Of a DNA stretch of 40,153 nt, positions 9,464-18,503 are shown one piece after another (positions within the stretch are counted from its first letter, which is position 1; the number at the start of each line of letters is the position of its first letter). A program made the position numbers and the translations under genes. The stretch is from Chloroflexota bacterium (GTDB taxonomy: Bacteria; Chloroflexota; Anaerolineae; Anaerolineales; E44-bin32). Below the pieces are notes generated by a model. It searched no databases and was not told where the DNA came from. It saw only the letters and a program-made list of their open reading frames with translations. The DNA lies in the NCBI GenBank assembly GCA_024277995.1, contig JAJRUD010000232.1:1-40153 (forward strand). Direction: 5' to 3'.

Positions 9464-9608
9464 CGGCAGTCCGGCCGGAAGGTGACGGCCGCGCTGAGCA
9501 GCCGCTGATCCTGAGAGCGGCACCGCCCGAAATCGGAATCAGATGCCATGGCCGCTACGCTGGGTGCGCCGCGAACTGGTCGAGTTGTTGGCATAATGGC
9601 AATTTGAG

Positions 9609-9635
9609 GACCCGCCTTTCCAAGCGGGTCTTTTT
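9609..9635 (+). terminator. intrinsic terminator before the sensor kinase gene
   Basis: Stem GACCCGC/GCGGGTC (9609-9615 with 9624-9630), 8-nt loop, followed at once by TTTTT. A classic Rho-independent terminator on the plus strand, closing the small basic protein unit. The 9464-9608 stretch before it holds no gene I can support. Confidence 0.85.
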
Positions 9636-9698
9636 GGCTTCTTCAGGATGCACGCCTCCGAGTTGATGTCCCCCGAACGAATGCGAGGAAACCGAGTG

Positions 9699-12296
9699 AT
9701 GGTCGCAGGCAGTGCGATGGCGAAAGAGGTGGCCGCTCTACTGGAGCGCCACCGGGAGGCGATCGCCGACCGCTGGGCGGAGCGAGTGCAATCGCTCCCC
9801 GACTCTCATTACCAAGAAAGGCCTGTAGGTGAGCTGCGCGCCTCGACGATGAGAGGGTTGCGTGCCATCATCGAAGCTCTGACCACTGAATCATACACCG
9901 CGCTGGAAAACTATCTCACTGACGTCAGTCTCACCCGGCTGCGCATGGGATTCGACATCGCCGAGGTCATCGAGGCCTTGTTGCTCTTCGAGGTCTCGGC
10001 GTTGCCTATCATCTGGCAGACCTATGCCCCCGATTCCCCGCAGAGGCGTGAGGCTCATGAATTGATCGCCAGCTGTTCGCGCTGGATGGCCGGTCGCTTC
10101 GGCGCCCTGTATGCCGGAGAAGGCAATCGCATATTGCGCCGCGAGCAGCGCCGGACGGCTCTGATGCTGGATGCTGCCCGCGCCGCCAGCGGTTCGCTGG
10201 ACCTGGAGGAGGTTTTGCGGCGCGTGGCGCGCGGCATCGCCGAAGCGGTCGGTGTGCGGAATTGCGGCATCTACCTGCTGGACCCGGAAAAGGGGCTGCT
10301 GATGCCGACGGAGGGCAGGGCGGCACCGGAGATCATGGGTCCGGAATTCAGCGCGAGTTTCCTGGGGAGGCCGCTGGACCCGCGGCGGGATGCCTTCACC
10401 CGCGAAGTGCTGGAGGCCGGGCGGCCGGTCGTATGCCTGGACGCCGAGAGCGATCCGCGAACGGACAAGGAGCTGGTGCGGCTGCTGGGCCTGAAGTCGA
10501 TCCTGGCGGTGCCCTTCGTGGTCAAGGAGAGAGTGCTGGGCGTCGCTATGGTGAGCACCTTCGACGAGCCCTACGCCTTCAGCCAGGAGCAGATCGAGCT
10601 CGCCTGGGGCATCGCCAATGCGGTGGCTCTGGCCATCGAGAACGCGCGCCTCTATCAGACGGAGCAGGACCGGCACGCCGAGGCCGAGCGGCGCCGGCGG
10701 GTGGCTGAAGGCCTGCGGGAGATATTGGCGATCCTGAACTCGCAGCGCTCACCGGAGGAGATCCTGGATTGCGTCGTGGCCCAGGCCGGCGGGATGCTCG
10801 ACGCCGACGCGGTGAGCGTCTACCAGGCTCGACCGGAGGAGGGGGTGCTGCAATTGCGCGCCTCGCATGGGCTGGAGGAGGAACTGGTGGTGCCGCGCAT
10901 TCCCCTCGGGAAGGGGGCCGGCGGGCGGGCGGTGGTCGAAGGCCGGCCGGTGGCGGTGCCCGACAGCCTGGAAACCATTCCCGAGCGGGGAACTGAGCCC
11001 CTGTCGCCGGAGCGGCGCGATCTCCTGCAGCGTGTTGCGCGGCGTTATCGTGCCATGTTGGCCGTCCCGCTCATCGTGCAGGGCGAAGTGTACGGGGCGC
11101 TCACGCTGCGCTATCGTTCGCGGCGCGAATTCTCTCCGGAGGACGTTGCTCTGGCGAAGAGCTTCGGTGACCAGGTGGCCCTGGCCCTGGAGAACGCGCG
11201 CCTGCATCAGGAAGAGCAGGAGCGGCGACAGGAGCTGCAGACATTGCTGGACGTCGCCGCGGCGGCGAGCAGCTCGCTTGAGCTGGATGAGATGCTGCAG
11301 GCGACGCTGGATCGGCTGGTGGTTCTGGTGGGGGCCTCGCGTGCGGGCGTCATGCTGCGTGATGACTCCACGGGCGAATTGGTGCCCTACATGGTCCGAC
11401 CGCCGCGGCCGATCTCCCCGCAGGACATGGCTGAGTTGATCGGGGCCTGCCAGGGCGTGATAGCCAGCGGGCAACCGCTCTACATCCTCGACAGGGAGCA
11501 CCCGGAGCCCGGCGTGCTGTTGCCCCTGCGTTCGCATGGAGAGGTTCTGGGCGTCCTGGTGATCGTGGGGCCGGCCGGCAAGGCTTTCAGCGAGGTGCAA
11601 AGAGCGCTCTTCGAGGCCATCGCCGATCAGGTGGGTGTAGCGGTGGAGAAGGCCCGGCTCTACGCCAACGCCGAGGAGGCCGCTGCGGCCGCCGAACGCA
11701 GTCGCCTGGCGCGAGAGTTACACGACGCCGTGACGCAGACGCTGTTCTCCGCCAGCCTGATCGCCGAGGTGCTGCCGCGGCTCTGGGAGCGCGATCGTGA
11801 GGAAGGCCTGCGGCGCCTGGAGGAGCTGCGCGAACTCACGCGCGGCGCCCTGGCGGAGATGCGCTCGCTGCTTCACGAGCTGCGGCCCACCTCGCTGACG
11901 GAGGTGCCCCTGCCGGATCTGCTGCGCCAGCTTGCGGAAGCGGCCAGGGCGCGGGCCCGCCTCTCGGTGGAGGTGAGCGTGGAGGGAGAGTGCGCCTTTC
12001 CCCCCGACGTGCAGGTGGCGCTCTATCGCATCGCGCAGGAGGCGCTCAATAACGTGGCCAAGCACGCCGCGGCCAGGCAGGTGACGATCTGCCTGCAATG
12101 TGCTCTCTCGGGGGAGGTGGTGCTCGAAGTGCGCGATGACGGGATAGGGTTCGACCCCGGCGAGGTCTCGCCAGACCATCTGGGGCTGGGGATCATGCGG
12201 GAACGCGCCGAGTCCGTCGGTGCGCAATTCACAGTCAACAGCCAGGCCGGGCGGGGCACGACGGTGTCCGTCCGCTGGCGTCCCAGGGAAGGGTGA
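9699..12296 (+). CDS. cytoplasmic sensor histidine kinase with three GAF domains (NarL type)
   Basis: Soluble kinase of about 865 residues with no membrane segments. Order: an N-terminal all-helical RsbRD/sensor-like domain ([20 protein letters not shown]), then three GAF domains (around residues 150-330, 345-510 and 530-660), the HisKA_3 dimerisation helix with [16 protein letters not shown] (His near residue 675), and a HATPase_c domain with [18 protein letters not shown] and [10 protein letters not shown]. Three GAFs suggest sensing of small molecules, redox or light; conserved haem or bilin Cys residues were not evident. ATG 9699 is preferred (GAGGAAA upstream). The longest ORF starts at 9648, only 13 nt after a terminator. 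It overlaps or abuts the response regulator gene. Confidence 0.93.
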   Translation: MVAGSAMAKEVAALLERHREAIADRWAERVQSLPDSHYQERPVGELRASTMRGLRAIIEALTTESYTALENYLTDVSLTRLRMGFDIAEVIEALLLFEVSALPIIWQTYAPDSPQRREAHELIASCSRWMAGRFGALYAGEGNRILRREQRRTALMLDAARAASGSLDLEEVLRRVARGIAEAVGVRNCGIYLLDPEKGLLMPTEGRAAPEIMGPEFSASFLGRPLDPRRDAFTREVLEAGRPVVCLDAESDPRTDKELVRLLGLKSILAVPFVVKERVLGVAMVSTFDEPYAFSQEQIELAWGIANAVALAIENARLYQTEQDRHAEAERRRRVAEGLREILAILNSQRSPEEILDCVVAQAGGMLDADAVSVYQARPEEGVLQLRASHGLEEELVVPRIPLGKGAGGRAVVEGRPVAVPDSLETIPERGTEPLSPERRDLLQRVARRYRAMLAVPLIVQGEVYGALTLRYRSRREFSPEDVALAKSFGDQVALALENARLHQEEQERRQELQTLLDVAAAASSSLELDEMLQATLDRLVVLVGASRAGVMLRDDSTGELVPYMVRPPRPISPQDMAELIGACQGVIASGQPLYILDREHPEPGVLLPLRSHGEVLGVLVIVGPAGKAFSEVQRALFEAIADQVGVAVEKARLYANAEEAAAAAERSRLARELHDAVTQTLFSASLIAEVLPRLWERDREEGLRRLEELRELTRGALAEMRSLLHELRPTSLTEVPLPDLLRQLAEAARARARLSVEVSVEGECAFPPDVQVALYRIAQEALNNVAKHAAARQVTICLQCALSGEVVLEVRDDGIGFDPGEVSPDHLGLGIMRERAESVGAQFTVNSQAGRGTTVSVRWRPREG

Positions 12297-12304
12297 TAGG
12301 CACA

Positions 12305-12946
12305 ATGGCCGAGTCAGATCGCATCCGCGTGCTCATCGTCGACGACCATGCCGTAGTCCGCAGCGGCCTGGCCAGTTTCCTGCTGGCCTTTGACGACCTG
12401 GAGCTGGCCGGTGAGGCCGCCAGCGGTGAGGCCGCGGTCCAGCTTTGCGAGAAGTCCCGGGTGGACGTGGTGCTGATGGACCTGGTGATGCCCGGCATGG
12501 ACGGCGCGCAGGCGACGGCTCTCATTCGTCAGCGCTGCCCCGAGGTGCAGGTGATCGCCCTCACCAGTTTCAAAGAGGAGGATCTGGTGCAGCGCGCCCT
12601 GCAGGCGGGCGCCATCGGCTATTTGCTCAAGAATGTGTCCGCCGAGGAGCTGGCCCAGGCCATCCGCGCCGCCAAAGCCGGCCGCCCGACGCTGGCCCCC
12701 GAGGCGGCCCAGGCGCTGATCCGGGCCACCACGAGACCGCCCGAGCTGGGCTTCGATTTGACGCCGCGCGAGCGGGAGGTGCTGGCCCTGATGGTGGAGG
12801 GCTTGAGCAACCCGGAGATCGCTGAACGGCTGGTGGTGAGCCGTTCTACGGTGAAATTCCACGTGAGCAGCATCCTCTCCAAGCTGGGCACCGCCAGCCG
12901 CACCGAGGCCGTGGCCCAGGCTTTGAAACACAACCTGGTGGACTGA
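12305..12946 (+). CDS. NarL/FixJ-family response regulator (receiver + LuxR HTH)
   Basis: DNA-binding partner of the upstream kinase. The receiver has the acidic pocket VLIVDDH, phosphoacceptor Asp59 in [12 protein letters not shown], Thr in ALTSFKE and Lys in [12 protein letters not shown] short linker leads to the LuxR-type helix-turn-helix ([44 protein letters not shown]). ATG 12305 lies 8 nt after the kinase stop; a GTG at 12293 that overlaps the stop is an alternative. The kinase-regulator order and spacing imply one operon. Target genes are not evident from sequence; the flavodoxin/hydrolase run downstream is separated by a terminator. Confidence 0.94.
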   Translation: MAESDRIRVLIVDDHAVVRSGLASFLLAFDDLELAGEAASGEAAVQLCEKSRVDVVLMDLVMPGMDGAQATALIRQRCPEVQVIALTSFKEEDLVQRALQAGAIGYLLKNVSAEELAQAIRAAKAGRPTLAPEAAQALIRATTRPPELGFDLTPREREVLALMVEGLSNPEIAERLVVSRSTVKFHVSSILSKLGTASRTEAVAQALKHNLVD

Positions 12947-12963
12947 CGGCCGGACTGCTGGGC

Positions 12964-13190
12964 TGCGAGAGCGGAGTCCGCAGGCCCGGCTCTGAGGCGG
13001 TATGCGGTGGTGGTGCGTTGAATGGTGAGAAGAGGCCGCCGGCTGCCTGGGGTGCGAGGGCGGAGTCCGCAGGCTTGCCTGCGATCCGCGGCGCAGCCGC
13101 GGGGCTGAGGCGATACGCCGTGATGACGCGCTGGGTGGTGGGAATGGTCCCCCGGCTACGCTGGAGCCCGGCGGGGAGCCGCCGGGCTCC
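12964..13190. repeat. degenerate direct repeats and strong hairpins in the gap after the response regulator
   Basis: Two related copies begin with TGCGAG(A/G)GCGGAGTCCGCAGGC (12964 and 13053) and end with CTGAGGCG(G)TA-like sequence. The second copy contains an inserted perfect hairpin CCGCGGC-GCA-GCCGCGG (13086-13102). It is followed by a 12-bp perfect hairpin GGAGCCCGGCGG-GGAG-CCGCCGGGCTCC (13163-13190). No protein gene is convincing in this ~400-bp gap. This looks like REP/BIME-type intergenic DNA, different from the 5.1-kb repeat apart from a shared GGAGCCCGGC word. Confidence 0.6.
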
Positions 13191-13256
13191 TGGAATCGTG
13201 TCAGGGTTTGGGATGGCTGGCCTCTTCTGACAAGACCCCCCATCTGGCCAGGTAGT

Positions 13257-13295
13257 GACCTCCCCGGTTGCCGAATGCAACCGGGGAGGTCTTTC
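13257..13295 (+). terminator. strong intrinsic terminator
   Basis: Perfect 15-bp stem GACCTCCCCGGTTGC/GCAACCGGGGAGGTC with a 5-nt CGAAT loop, followed by TTTCT. It separates the two-component operon from the flavodoxin/hydrolase run. Confidence 0.88.
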
Positions 13296-13345
13296 TGTAG
13301 AGTACGTGTGAGGACGGCGAGAACAGAAGACTTGGAGGATGGGCT

Positions 13346-13876
13346 ATGCAGGCCTCGATGGAGAACCATGCGCTAGTGGCCTTCGCGAGCAAACACGGCG
13401 CGACGGCGGAGATCGCCGAGCGTATCGGACAGGTGCTGCGTCAGGCTGGCTTGCCGGTCGACGTGCTGCCTGTGGAACGCGTCGGCGATCTGGCGCTGTA
13501 CCAGGCCGTCGTGCTGGGCAGCGCGGTCTACGCAGGCCAGTGGCGCAAGGAGGCGATCCGGTTCCTGGAGGCCAGAGAGGCGGAGCTGGCGCAGCGTGCC
13601 GTATGGCTCTTTTCCAGCGGACCCACAGGCGAGGGTGACCCCGTTGAGCTGATGAACGGCTGGCGTTTCCCCGAGGCGCAGCGACCCATCGCCGAGCGCA
13701 TCCAGCCGCGCGACATCGCCTTTTTTCATGGGGCCCTGGTTGAGGAGAGACTCAGCCTGGCCGAGAGGCTGATCGTGAAAGGCGTCAAGGCGCCGCTGGG
13801 TGATTTCCGGGATTGGGAGGGCATCACTTCTTGGGCAGTGGGCGTGGCCGACGCGCTGAAACAAGGGGGTTCGTAG
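13346..13876 (+). CDS. flavodoxin-domain protein (HemG/flavodoxin_5-like)
   Basis: A 176-residue cytoplasmic flavodoxin-fold protein. The FMN phosphate loop region is VAFASKHGATAEIAERIG, followed by VVLGSAVYAGQW and WLFSSGPTGEGDP, which fit the flavodoxin_5 group that includes protoporphyrinogen oxidase HemG. FFHGALVEERLSLAERLIVKGVKAP matches the helix near the end of that family. It probably binds FMN and transfers electrons; the haem-pathway role of HemG should not be assumed. TTGGAGGA 5-10 nt upstream supports ATG 13346. It is the first gene after a strong terminator and abuts the next start (TAGGTG), so it likely heads the downstream operon. Confidence 0.85.
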   Translation: MQASMENHALVAFASKHGATAEIAERIGQVLRQAGLPVDVLPVERVGDLALYQAVVLGSAVYAGQWRKEAIRFLEAREAELAQRAVWLFSSGPTGEGDPVELMNGWRFPEAQRPIAERIQPRDIAFFHGALVEERLSLAERLIVKGVKAPLGDFRDWEGITSWAVGVADALKQGGS

Positions 13877-16213
13877 GTGCTTACGCCGGGGAATGTGCCG
13901 CCCAGATCGAGTGCCGGGCTTGAGAAAAGGCGCAAGATGACGAGTCAGACGTATCGTAAGCAGCGGCTGTTCAAACGCATCGCTGGGCGGCTGCAGTGGG
14001 CATGGAAGGGCGTTGCTCCTGGCCCAAGGGCCTGGCGCGGGGCAGCGTGGGGCGCGCTCGTCGCCCTGGCCTCGATCCTGCTGGCGACGGCCTATGGCCT
14101 GTTCGCTCCCGCAGGAATGCTGCGTTTCGCCGTCGGCACGTCGCTCTTGCTGGGCGCGATCGCGCTGGCCGGAGGCCTGGTGGTGCTGGCCTGGCGCCTC
14201 TTGCAGGGCCTTCCAGCCTTCTACCTCTGGGTCCTGGCCTGTACGGTGACGGCCTTCGGCCTGCTGGCCCTCTTTGCGCTGCCCGTGGTGTTCGGCTTGC
14301 TGGCCTTCGTCTTCGGTGCCATGGCCCTCGCCTCACTCTTGGGCGCCGGCCTGGGGGCGTTGGCGCGCCGCGGCAGGCGGGAGACGGGCAGATTGCGGCG
14401 AGCTATCGCAGTCGCCGGATTGGCGCTGGGCGGGGTGGGGCTGGCATGGGGCGGTCTCTGGTTCCTGGGGGATGGCTCGCCGGCGGTGATGGCGCCGCGC
14501 GCGGCTTCGGCAGTCGAACCGCTGGACGCACCCGATCCTTCGCAACCGGGACCATACACCATACGTACCCTGTTCTACGGAAGCGGGCAGGACCGCCATC
14601 GCCCCGAGTATGGTGTGGACGCGAACCTGCTCACGGCCTCCGTGGACGGGTCGGCCCTGGCGGGACGATGGACTGGCCTGCGGACGGGCTACTGGGGCTT
14701 CGGCCCCGACGCGTTGCCGCTCAATGGGAGGGTGTGGTACCCGCGAGGCAATGGTCCTTTCCCGCTGGTGTTGATCGCGCACGGCAACCACGAGATGGAA
14801 GACTATTCGGATGCGGGCTACGCCTACCTGGCCGAACTGTTGGCCAGCCGCGGTTTCATCGTGGTCTCGGTGGACCAGAACTTCCTCAACCTCTCTCCCT
14901 TTGCCGACGCGCTGGTCTTCACGCCCTCGAAGGATGAAAACGACCTGCGGGGCTGGCTGCTGCTTGAGCACCTGCGGGTGTGGCGCGAGTGGAGCACGAC
15001 CCCGGGCAACCCCTTCTACAGGAATGTGGATCTGAGCAACGTGGCCTTGATGGGCCACTCGCGGGGCGGCGAGGCGGTGGCTGTGGCGACCGTATTCAAC
15101 CGGCTGCCATATTACCCGGACGACGCGAGCGTGCGCTTCGATTATGGATTCGGCATCCGTTCGCTGGTGGCCATCGCGCCGGTGGACGGCCAATACCGAC
15201 CGGCCGGCCGTGAGATGGTGCTGGAGGATGTGAATTACCTCGTCCTGCACGGAGTGCACGACATGGACGTGGTCTCTTTCGCAGGAGCCAGGCAGTACGC
15301 GCGCGTGCGCTTCACCGATGGGGGGAACTGGTTCAAGGCGGCGCTGTACATCTACGGCGCCAACCACGGGCAGTTCAATTCCTCCTGGGGGCGCAAGGAC
15401 CTCTTCGAGCCGTTGATGCGGGTGTTCGACCTGCAGCAGCTCATGCCAGCCGAGCAGCAGGAGCACATCGCCCAGGTCTATATCAGCGCGTTCCTCGAGG
15501 CCACCCTGCATGATGAATCAGCCTATTGGCCCCTCTTCCGCGATCATCGCCGGGCGCGGCAGTGGCTGCCGGACACGATCTACGTCAGCCAGTACGAGGA
15601 CGCGGCCACGCATCTGGTGAGCACGTATCAGGAGGACGTCAACCTGGTGACGACCACGCTGCCGGGAGGCGTGCAGCAGGGCGAGAACCTGGCCCTCTGG
15701 CGGGAGCAGCTGGTGGGGGCAAAGTGGGGCGACATGGGCAACCACGCGGTCTACCTGGGCTGGGAGGCGGCAAGCGCGGCCTCGCCGGCCAGCTATGCCA
15801 TCCGTCTGCCTGAGCGCGGCCTGAGTTTGACTCGCAAGAGCATCCTGGTCATGGCGCTGGCCGAGGTGAAGGCGGACCCTGCCATGGAGAAGGCAGAAGC
15901 GGGACCGCCGGACGCACGCGGGCCGATCGACTTCACGCTGGAATTGGTGGACGGAGCCGGGGAGAGGGCCCGCCTGCCGCTGAGCCACTTTGCGTTCTTG
16001 TGGCCGCAATTGGAGGGGCGGATCGGCAAAGCGGCCTTCATGTCGCCGCTGCCTGCGTCGGAGGTGGTGTTCCAGCATTTCGAATTGCCGTTGGCAGACT
16101 TCGCGGCGGCGAACCCCGCCTTCGACCCTGCCGGGCTGGCCCAGGTGCGTCTTATCTTCGACCGCACCCCGGCGGGAACCATCGCCCTGGACGATGTCGG
16201 CTTCCGTGATTGA
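13877..16213 (+). CDS. large membrane-anchored alpha/beta hydrolase with C-terminal beta-rich domain
   Basis: A 778-residue protein. N-terminal ~200 residues hold about five hydrophobic helices. The hydrolase domain follows (PLVLIAHGNHE oxyanion loop, nucleophile Ser395 in MGHSRGGEA, His497 in YGANHGQFN), resembling the chlorophyllase/PHB-depolymerase-like group. The last ~180 residues form a beta-rich domain ending LAQVRLIFDRTPAGTIALDDVGF, a pattern typical of jelly-roll carbohydrate-binding modules. It is probably membrane-tethered with the catalytic part outside, acting on an ester or lipid-like substrate; the substrate is unknown. GTG 13877 has AGGGGG 7 nt upstream and abuts the flavodoxin stop; ATG 13937 is an alternative start. 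Confidence 0.85.
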   Translation: MLTPGNVPPRSSAGLEKRRKMTSQTYRKQRLFKRIAGRLQWAWKGVAPGPRAWRGAAWGALVALASILLATAYGLFAPAGMLRFAVGTSLLLGAIALAGGLVVLAWRLLQGLPAFYLWVLACTVTAFGLLALFALPVVFGLLAFVFGAMALASLLGAGLGALARRGRRETGRLRRAIAVAGLALGGVGLAWGGLWFLGDGSPAVMAPRAASAVEPLDAPDPSQPGPYTIRTLFYGSGQDRHRPEYGVDANLLTASVDGSALAGRWTGLRTGYWGFGPDALPLNGRVWYPRGNGPFPLVLIAHGNHEMEDYSDAGYAYLAELLASRGFIVVSVDQNFLNLSPFADALVFTPSKDENDLRGWLLLEHLRVWREWSTTPGNPFYRNVDLSNVALMGHSRGGEAVAVATVFNRLPYYPDDASVRFDYGFGIRSLVAIAPVDGQYRPAGREMVLEDVNYLVLHGVHDMDVVSFAGARQYARVRFTDGGNWFKAALYIYGANHGQFNSSWGRKDLFEPLMRVFDLQQLMPAEQQEHIAQVYISAFLEATLHDESAYWPLFRDHRRARQWLPDTIYVSQYEDAATHLVSTYQEDVNLVTTTLPGGVQQGENLALWREQLVGAKWGDMGNHAVYLGWEAASAASPASYAIRLPERGLSLTRKSILVMALAEVKADPAMEKAEAGPPDARGPIDFTLELVDGAGERARLPLSHFAFLWPQLEGRIGKAAFMSPLPASEVVFQHFELPLADFAAANPAFDPAGLAQVRLIFDRTPAGTIALDDVGFRD

Positions 16214-16226
16214 GAGGAAGGGAACG

Positions 16227-16652
16227 ATGAAACGCATTCTGTTGTCACTGGTGCTCGCGGCGCATGGCCTGATCCACCTGCTTGGCTTCGTCGTGAACTG
16301 GCAATTGGCCGCGCTGGCGGAGATGCCCTACAAGACCATCCTGCTTGCCGGTCTCCTGGATGTCGGAGAGGCGGGCATCCGTGCGGTCGGCGTGCTCTGG
16401 CTGCTGGCGGCCGTCGGCTTCGCGATCGCAGGCGTCGCCCTGCTGGCGCGGCGCCGCTGGTGGAGAGCGCTTGCGCTTTGGGTGACGCCCTTCTCGCTGG
16501 CGCTCTGCATCCTTGGCTGGCCCGACTCGCAGTTCGGTCTGTGGGTAAACCTGGGGCTGTTGATCTATCTGTTCCTGGGCGGCGGGAGGCGTTGGTCTCT
16601 GGAGCATCGCAGGACCGTGCTGAGCGTGACGGGCGGAAGGGGCCTGTCGTGA
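16227..16652 (+). CDS. small polytopic membrane protein (about four helices)
   Basis: A 141-residue inner-membrane protein with four hydrophobic segments ([65 protein letters not shown] and [16 protein letters not shown]). The [11 protein letters not shown] motif near the N-terminus recurs in small membrane proteins found beside DUF6544-like genes, in my recollection. ATG 16227 has GAGGAAGGG 5 nt upstream; the longer ORF from 15990 is a frame extension. It lies 13 nt after the hydrolase gene and its stop overlaps the next GTG (GTGA). Function unknown. Confidence 0.83.
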   Translation: MKRILLSLVLAAHGLIHLLGFVVNWQLAALAEMPYKTILLAGLLDVGEAGIRAVGVLWLLAAVGFAIAGVALLARRRWWRALALWVTPFSLALCILGWPDSQFGLWVNLGLLIYLFLGGGRRWSLEHRRTVLSVTGGRGLS

Positions 16653-17482
16653 GCCGCGCGATGGAGGTGATGGCGATCATCCTCGGCCTGCTGGTGCTCT
16701 TGGCGGGTGCCCTCTGGCTGGGGCTTCGGGTGGAGCCGGCGCCTTACCCCGCCCATGAGGGCGATGCGCCGGCCGTGGAGACCATCGCGCTGCCGGGGGA
16801 TTTGCCGGCGCCCGTCGCCCGCTACTTCAGGACCATCATAGGCGATCAGATCCCGCTCGTCCAGACGGCGGTGGTCTCGGGACGGGCCAGGCTGCGGCTC
16901 TTCGGCCTGCGCTTTCCGGCGCGCTTCCGGTTTGTCTATCTGGCCGGTCGGGCTTACCGGCACGACATCGAGGTCACCTTCTTCGGCCGTCCGCTGATGA
17001 AGGTGCACGAGGTCTACCACGATGGCAAGGCCCGCCTGGAGTTGCCCTTCGGGGTGATCGAGGGGGAGCCGAAGGTGGACGCGGCTGCCAACCTGGGCCT
17101 GTGGGGCGAGTCGATCTGGCTGCCCTCGATCCTGGTGACCGACCGGCGCGTGCGCTGGGAGGCCATCGATGGGACCAGCGCCCGCCTGATCGTGCCTCTG
17201 GGTGATGATGAGGAAGACCGTTTTACGGCGACCTTCGACCCGCAGAGCGGGCTGCTCGTCAGCCTGGAGGCCATGCGCTGGAAGGACCCCGACAGCGAGA
17301 CGAAGCTGCGCTGGAGCAACGTGCCGCTTGGGTGGCGGTCCTTCCACGGGGTAATGATCCCCTCACCGGCCTCCACCACCTGGCAGGACGAGGGGGCGCC
17401 CTGGGCCGTGTGGACCATCGAGCAGGTGGTCTACAACGTGGACGTCACCGACTACTTCGAGACGAGGGGAGAACAGGAGTGA
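16649..17482 (+). CDS. DUF6544/DUF6920-like membrane-anchored protein
   Basis: A 277-residue protein with one N-terminal membrane helix ([20 protein letters not shown]) and an exported, beta-rich body. The stretch [22 protein letters not shown], then [39 protein letters not shown] and a lipocalin-like series of strands, match the DUF6544-type family as I remember it. It may be a lipid- or metabolite-binding protein on the membrane; no catalytic motif is visible. GTG 16649 overlaps the upstream stop (GTGA); ATG 16661 is an alternative. The next gene starts 3 nt after its stop. Confidence 0.75.
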   Translation: MSRAMEVMAIILGLLVLLAGALWLGLRVEPAPYPAHEGDAPAVETIALPGDLPAPVARYFRTIIGDQIPLVQTAVVSGRARLRLFGLRFPARFRFVYLAGRAYRHDIEVTFFGRPLMKVHEVYHDGKARLELPFGVIEGEPKVDAAANLGLWGESIWLPSILVTDRRVRWEAIDGTSARLIVPLGDDEEDRFTATFDPQSGLLVSLEAMRWKDPDSETKLRWSNVPLGWRSFHGVMIPSPASTTWQDEGAPWAVWTIEQVVYNVDVTDYFETRGEQE

Positions 17483-17485
17483 CCA

Positions 17486-18460
17486 ATGGAGAAGGTGAGA
17501 GTGGGCTGGCTGCTCGCCGCCGCGCTGGGAGCCTTGCTCACGGTGATCTACCTGCGCTTTCGCCGCGACCTGCGTGCGGCCCGTGAGCGGCTGCAAGAGG
17601 GCCGCAGCCGGGTCGTGGCGACGGACTGCGGGCCCATCGAATATGCAACCCTCGGTGACGGTTATCCCGTGCTGATGGTGCACGGCATCTTCGGCGGCTT
17701 CGACCAGGGCCTCGTCACGGCGCGGGGCCAGTTGGAGGAGGGATTCCGAGCCATTGCTCCCTCCCGTTTCGGTTACCTGCGCACGCCGCTGCCTGCGGGT
17801 GCCTCGCCCGCCGCACAGGCCGACGCGTTCGAGTGCCTGCTCGATGCGCTGGATGTCGAGCGGGCGGCGATCATAGCCACCTCCGCCGGGGGCACCTCGG
17901 CCATTCAGTTTGCCCTGCGCCATCCCGACCGCTGCCGGGCCCTGGTGCTCGTTTCCTCCAACGCTCCCGGAGAGAGCCAGGCGGCGCTGCCGCCCAGGCC
18001 GTTGGCGGAGGCGCTCTTCAGGTCCGACTTCGTCTTCTGGATGCTGACGACCTACTTCCGGTCGGGGATGATGTCCATAATGGGTGTGCCGAAGGGCTTC
18101 GAGGTGACGCCTCAGGATGAAGCCGACGTTGCTGAGACGATGGGAACTATCCTGCCCGTCAACCCGCGCGCCGATGGGGCGCTCTTCGACATGTACGTCT
18201 CGAACCCGGACATCAACGCGGGCTATCCGCTGGAGGAAATAGAGGTTCCCGTGCTGATCATTCACGCCGTGGACGATCCGCTGGCGAGCTATGACAACGC
18301 GCGCGCGATGGTGCAGAGGATCCCCGATGCACGCCTGATCACGGTGCAGAGCGGAGGCCACATGTTGCTCGGGCACGCGGAGAGGATCAGAACGGAGATC
18401 GCGGGCTTCCTGCGGCGGCAAACTTCCACCCGCCCCCAGGCCCGCCGCGTCCGTGAATGA
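17486..18460 (+). CDS. alpha/beta hydrolase with N-terminal membrane anchor
   Basis: A 324-residue hydrolase with an uncleaved N-terminal helix (WLLAAALGALLTVIYL) followed by positive charges. The fold motifs are LMVHGIFGGFDQG (oxyanion region), AIIATSAGGTSA (nucleophile Ser; the usual first Gly of GxSxG is Ala-Thr here), VLIIHAVDDPLA (acid Asp) and SGGHMLLGH (catalytic His). The triad looks complete. Substrate unknown. It is the third membrane-linked gene in the run after the large hydrolase, with 3-nt spacing to the DUF6544-like gene, which suggests a joint role at the envelope. Confidence 0.87.
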   Translation: MEKVRVGWLLAAALGALLTVIYLRFRRDLRAARERLQEGRSRVVATDCGPIEYATLGDGYPVLMVHGIFGGFDQGLVTARGQLEEGFRAIAPSRFGYLRTPLPAGASPAAQADAFECLLDALDVERAAIIATSAGGTSAIQFALRHPDRCRALVLVSSNAPGESQAALPPRPLAEALFRSDFVFWMLTTYFRSGMMSIMGVPKGFEVTPQDEADVAETMGTILPVNPRADGALFDMYVSNPDINAGYPLEEIEVPVLIIHAVDDPLASYDNARAMVQRIPDARLITVQSGGHMLLGHAERIRTEIAGFLRRQTSTRPQARRVRE

Positions 18461-18503
18461 CGGGCCGATCACTATGATCCGGGCTCCAGAAAGGAGGGAA
18501 ACG

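Noticed and set aside
9592-9604. Extended -10-like TTGGCATAAT just before the terminator at 9609
   Set aside because: A transcript starting here would meet a terminator within 40 nt and no -35 fits; considered as an attenuator, but evidence is too thin.
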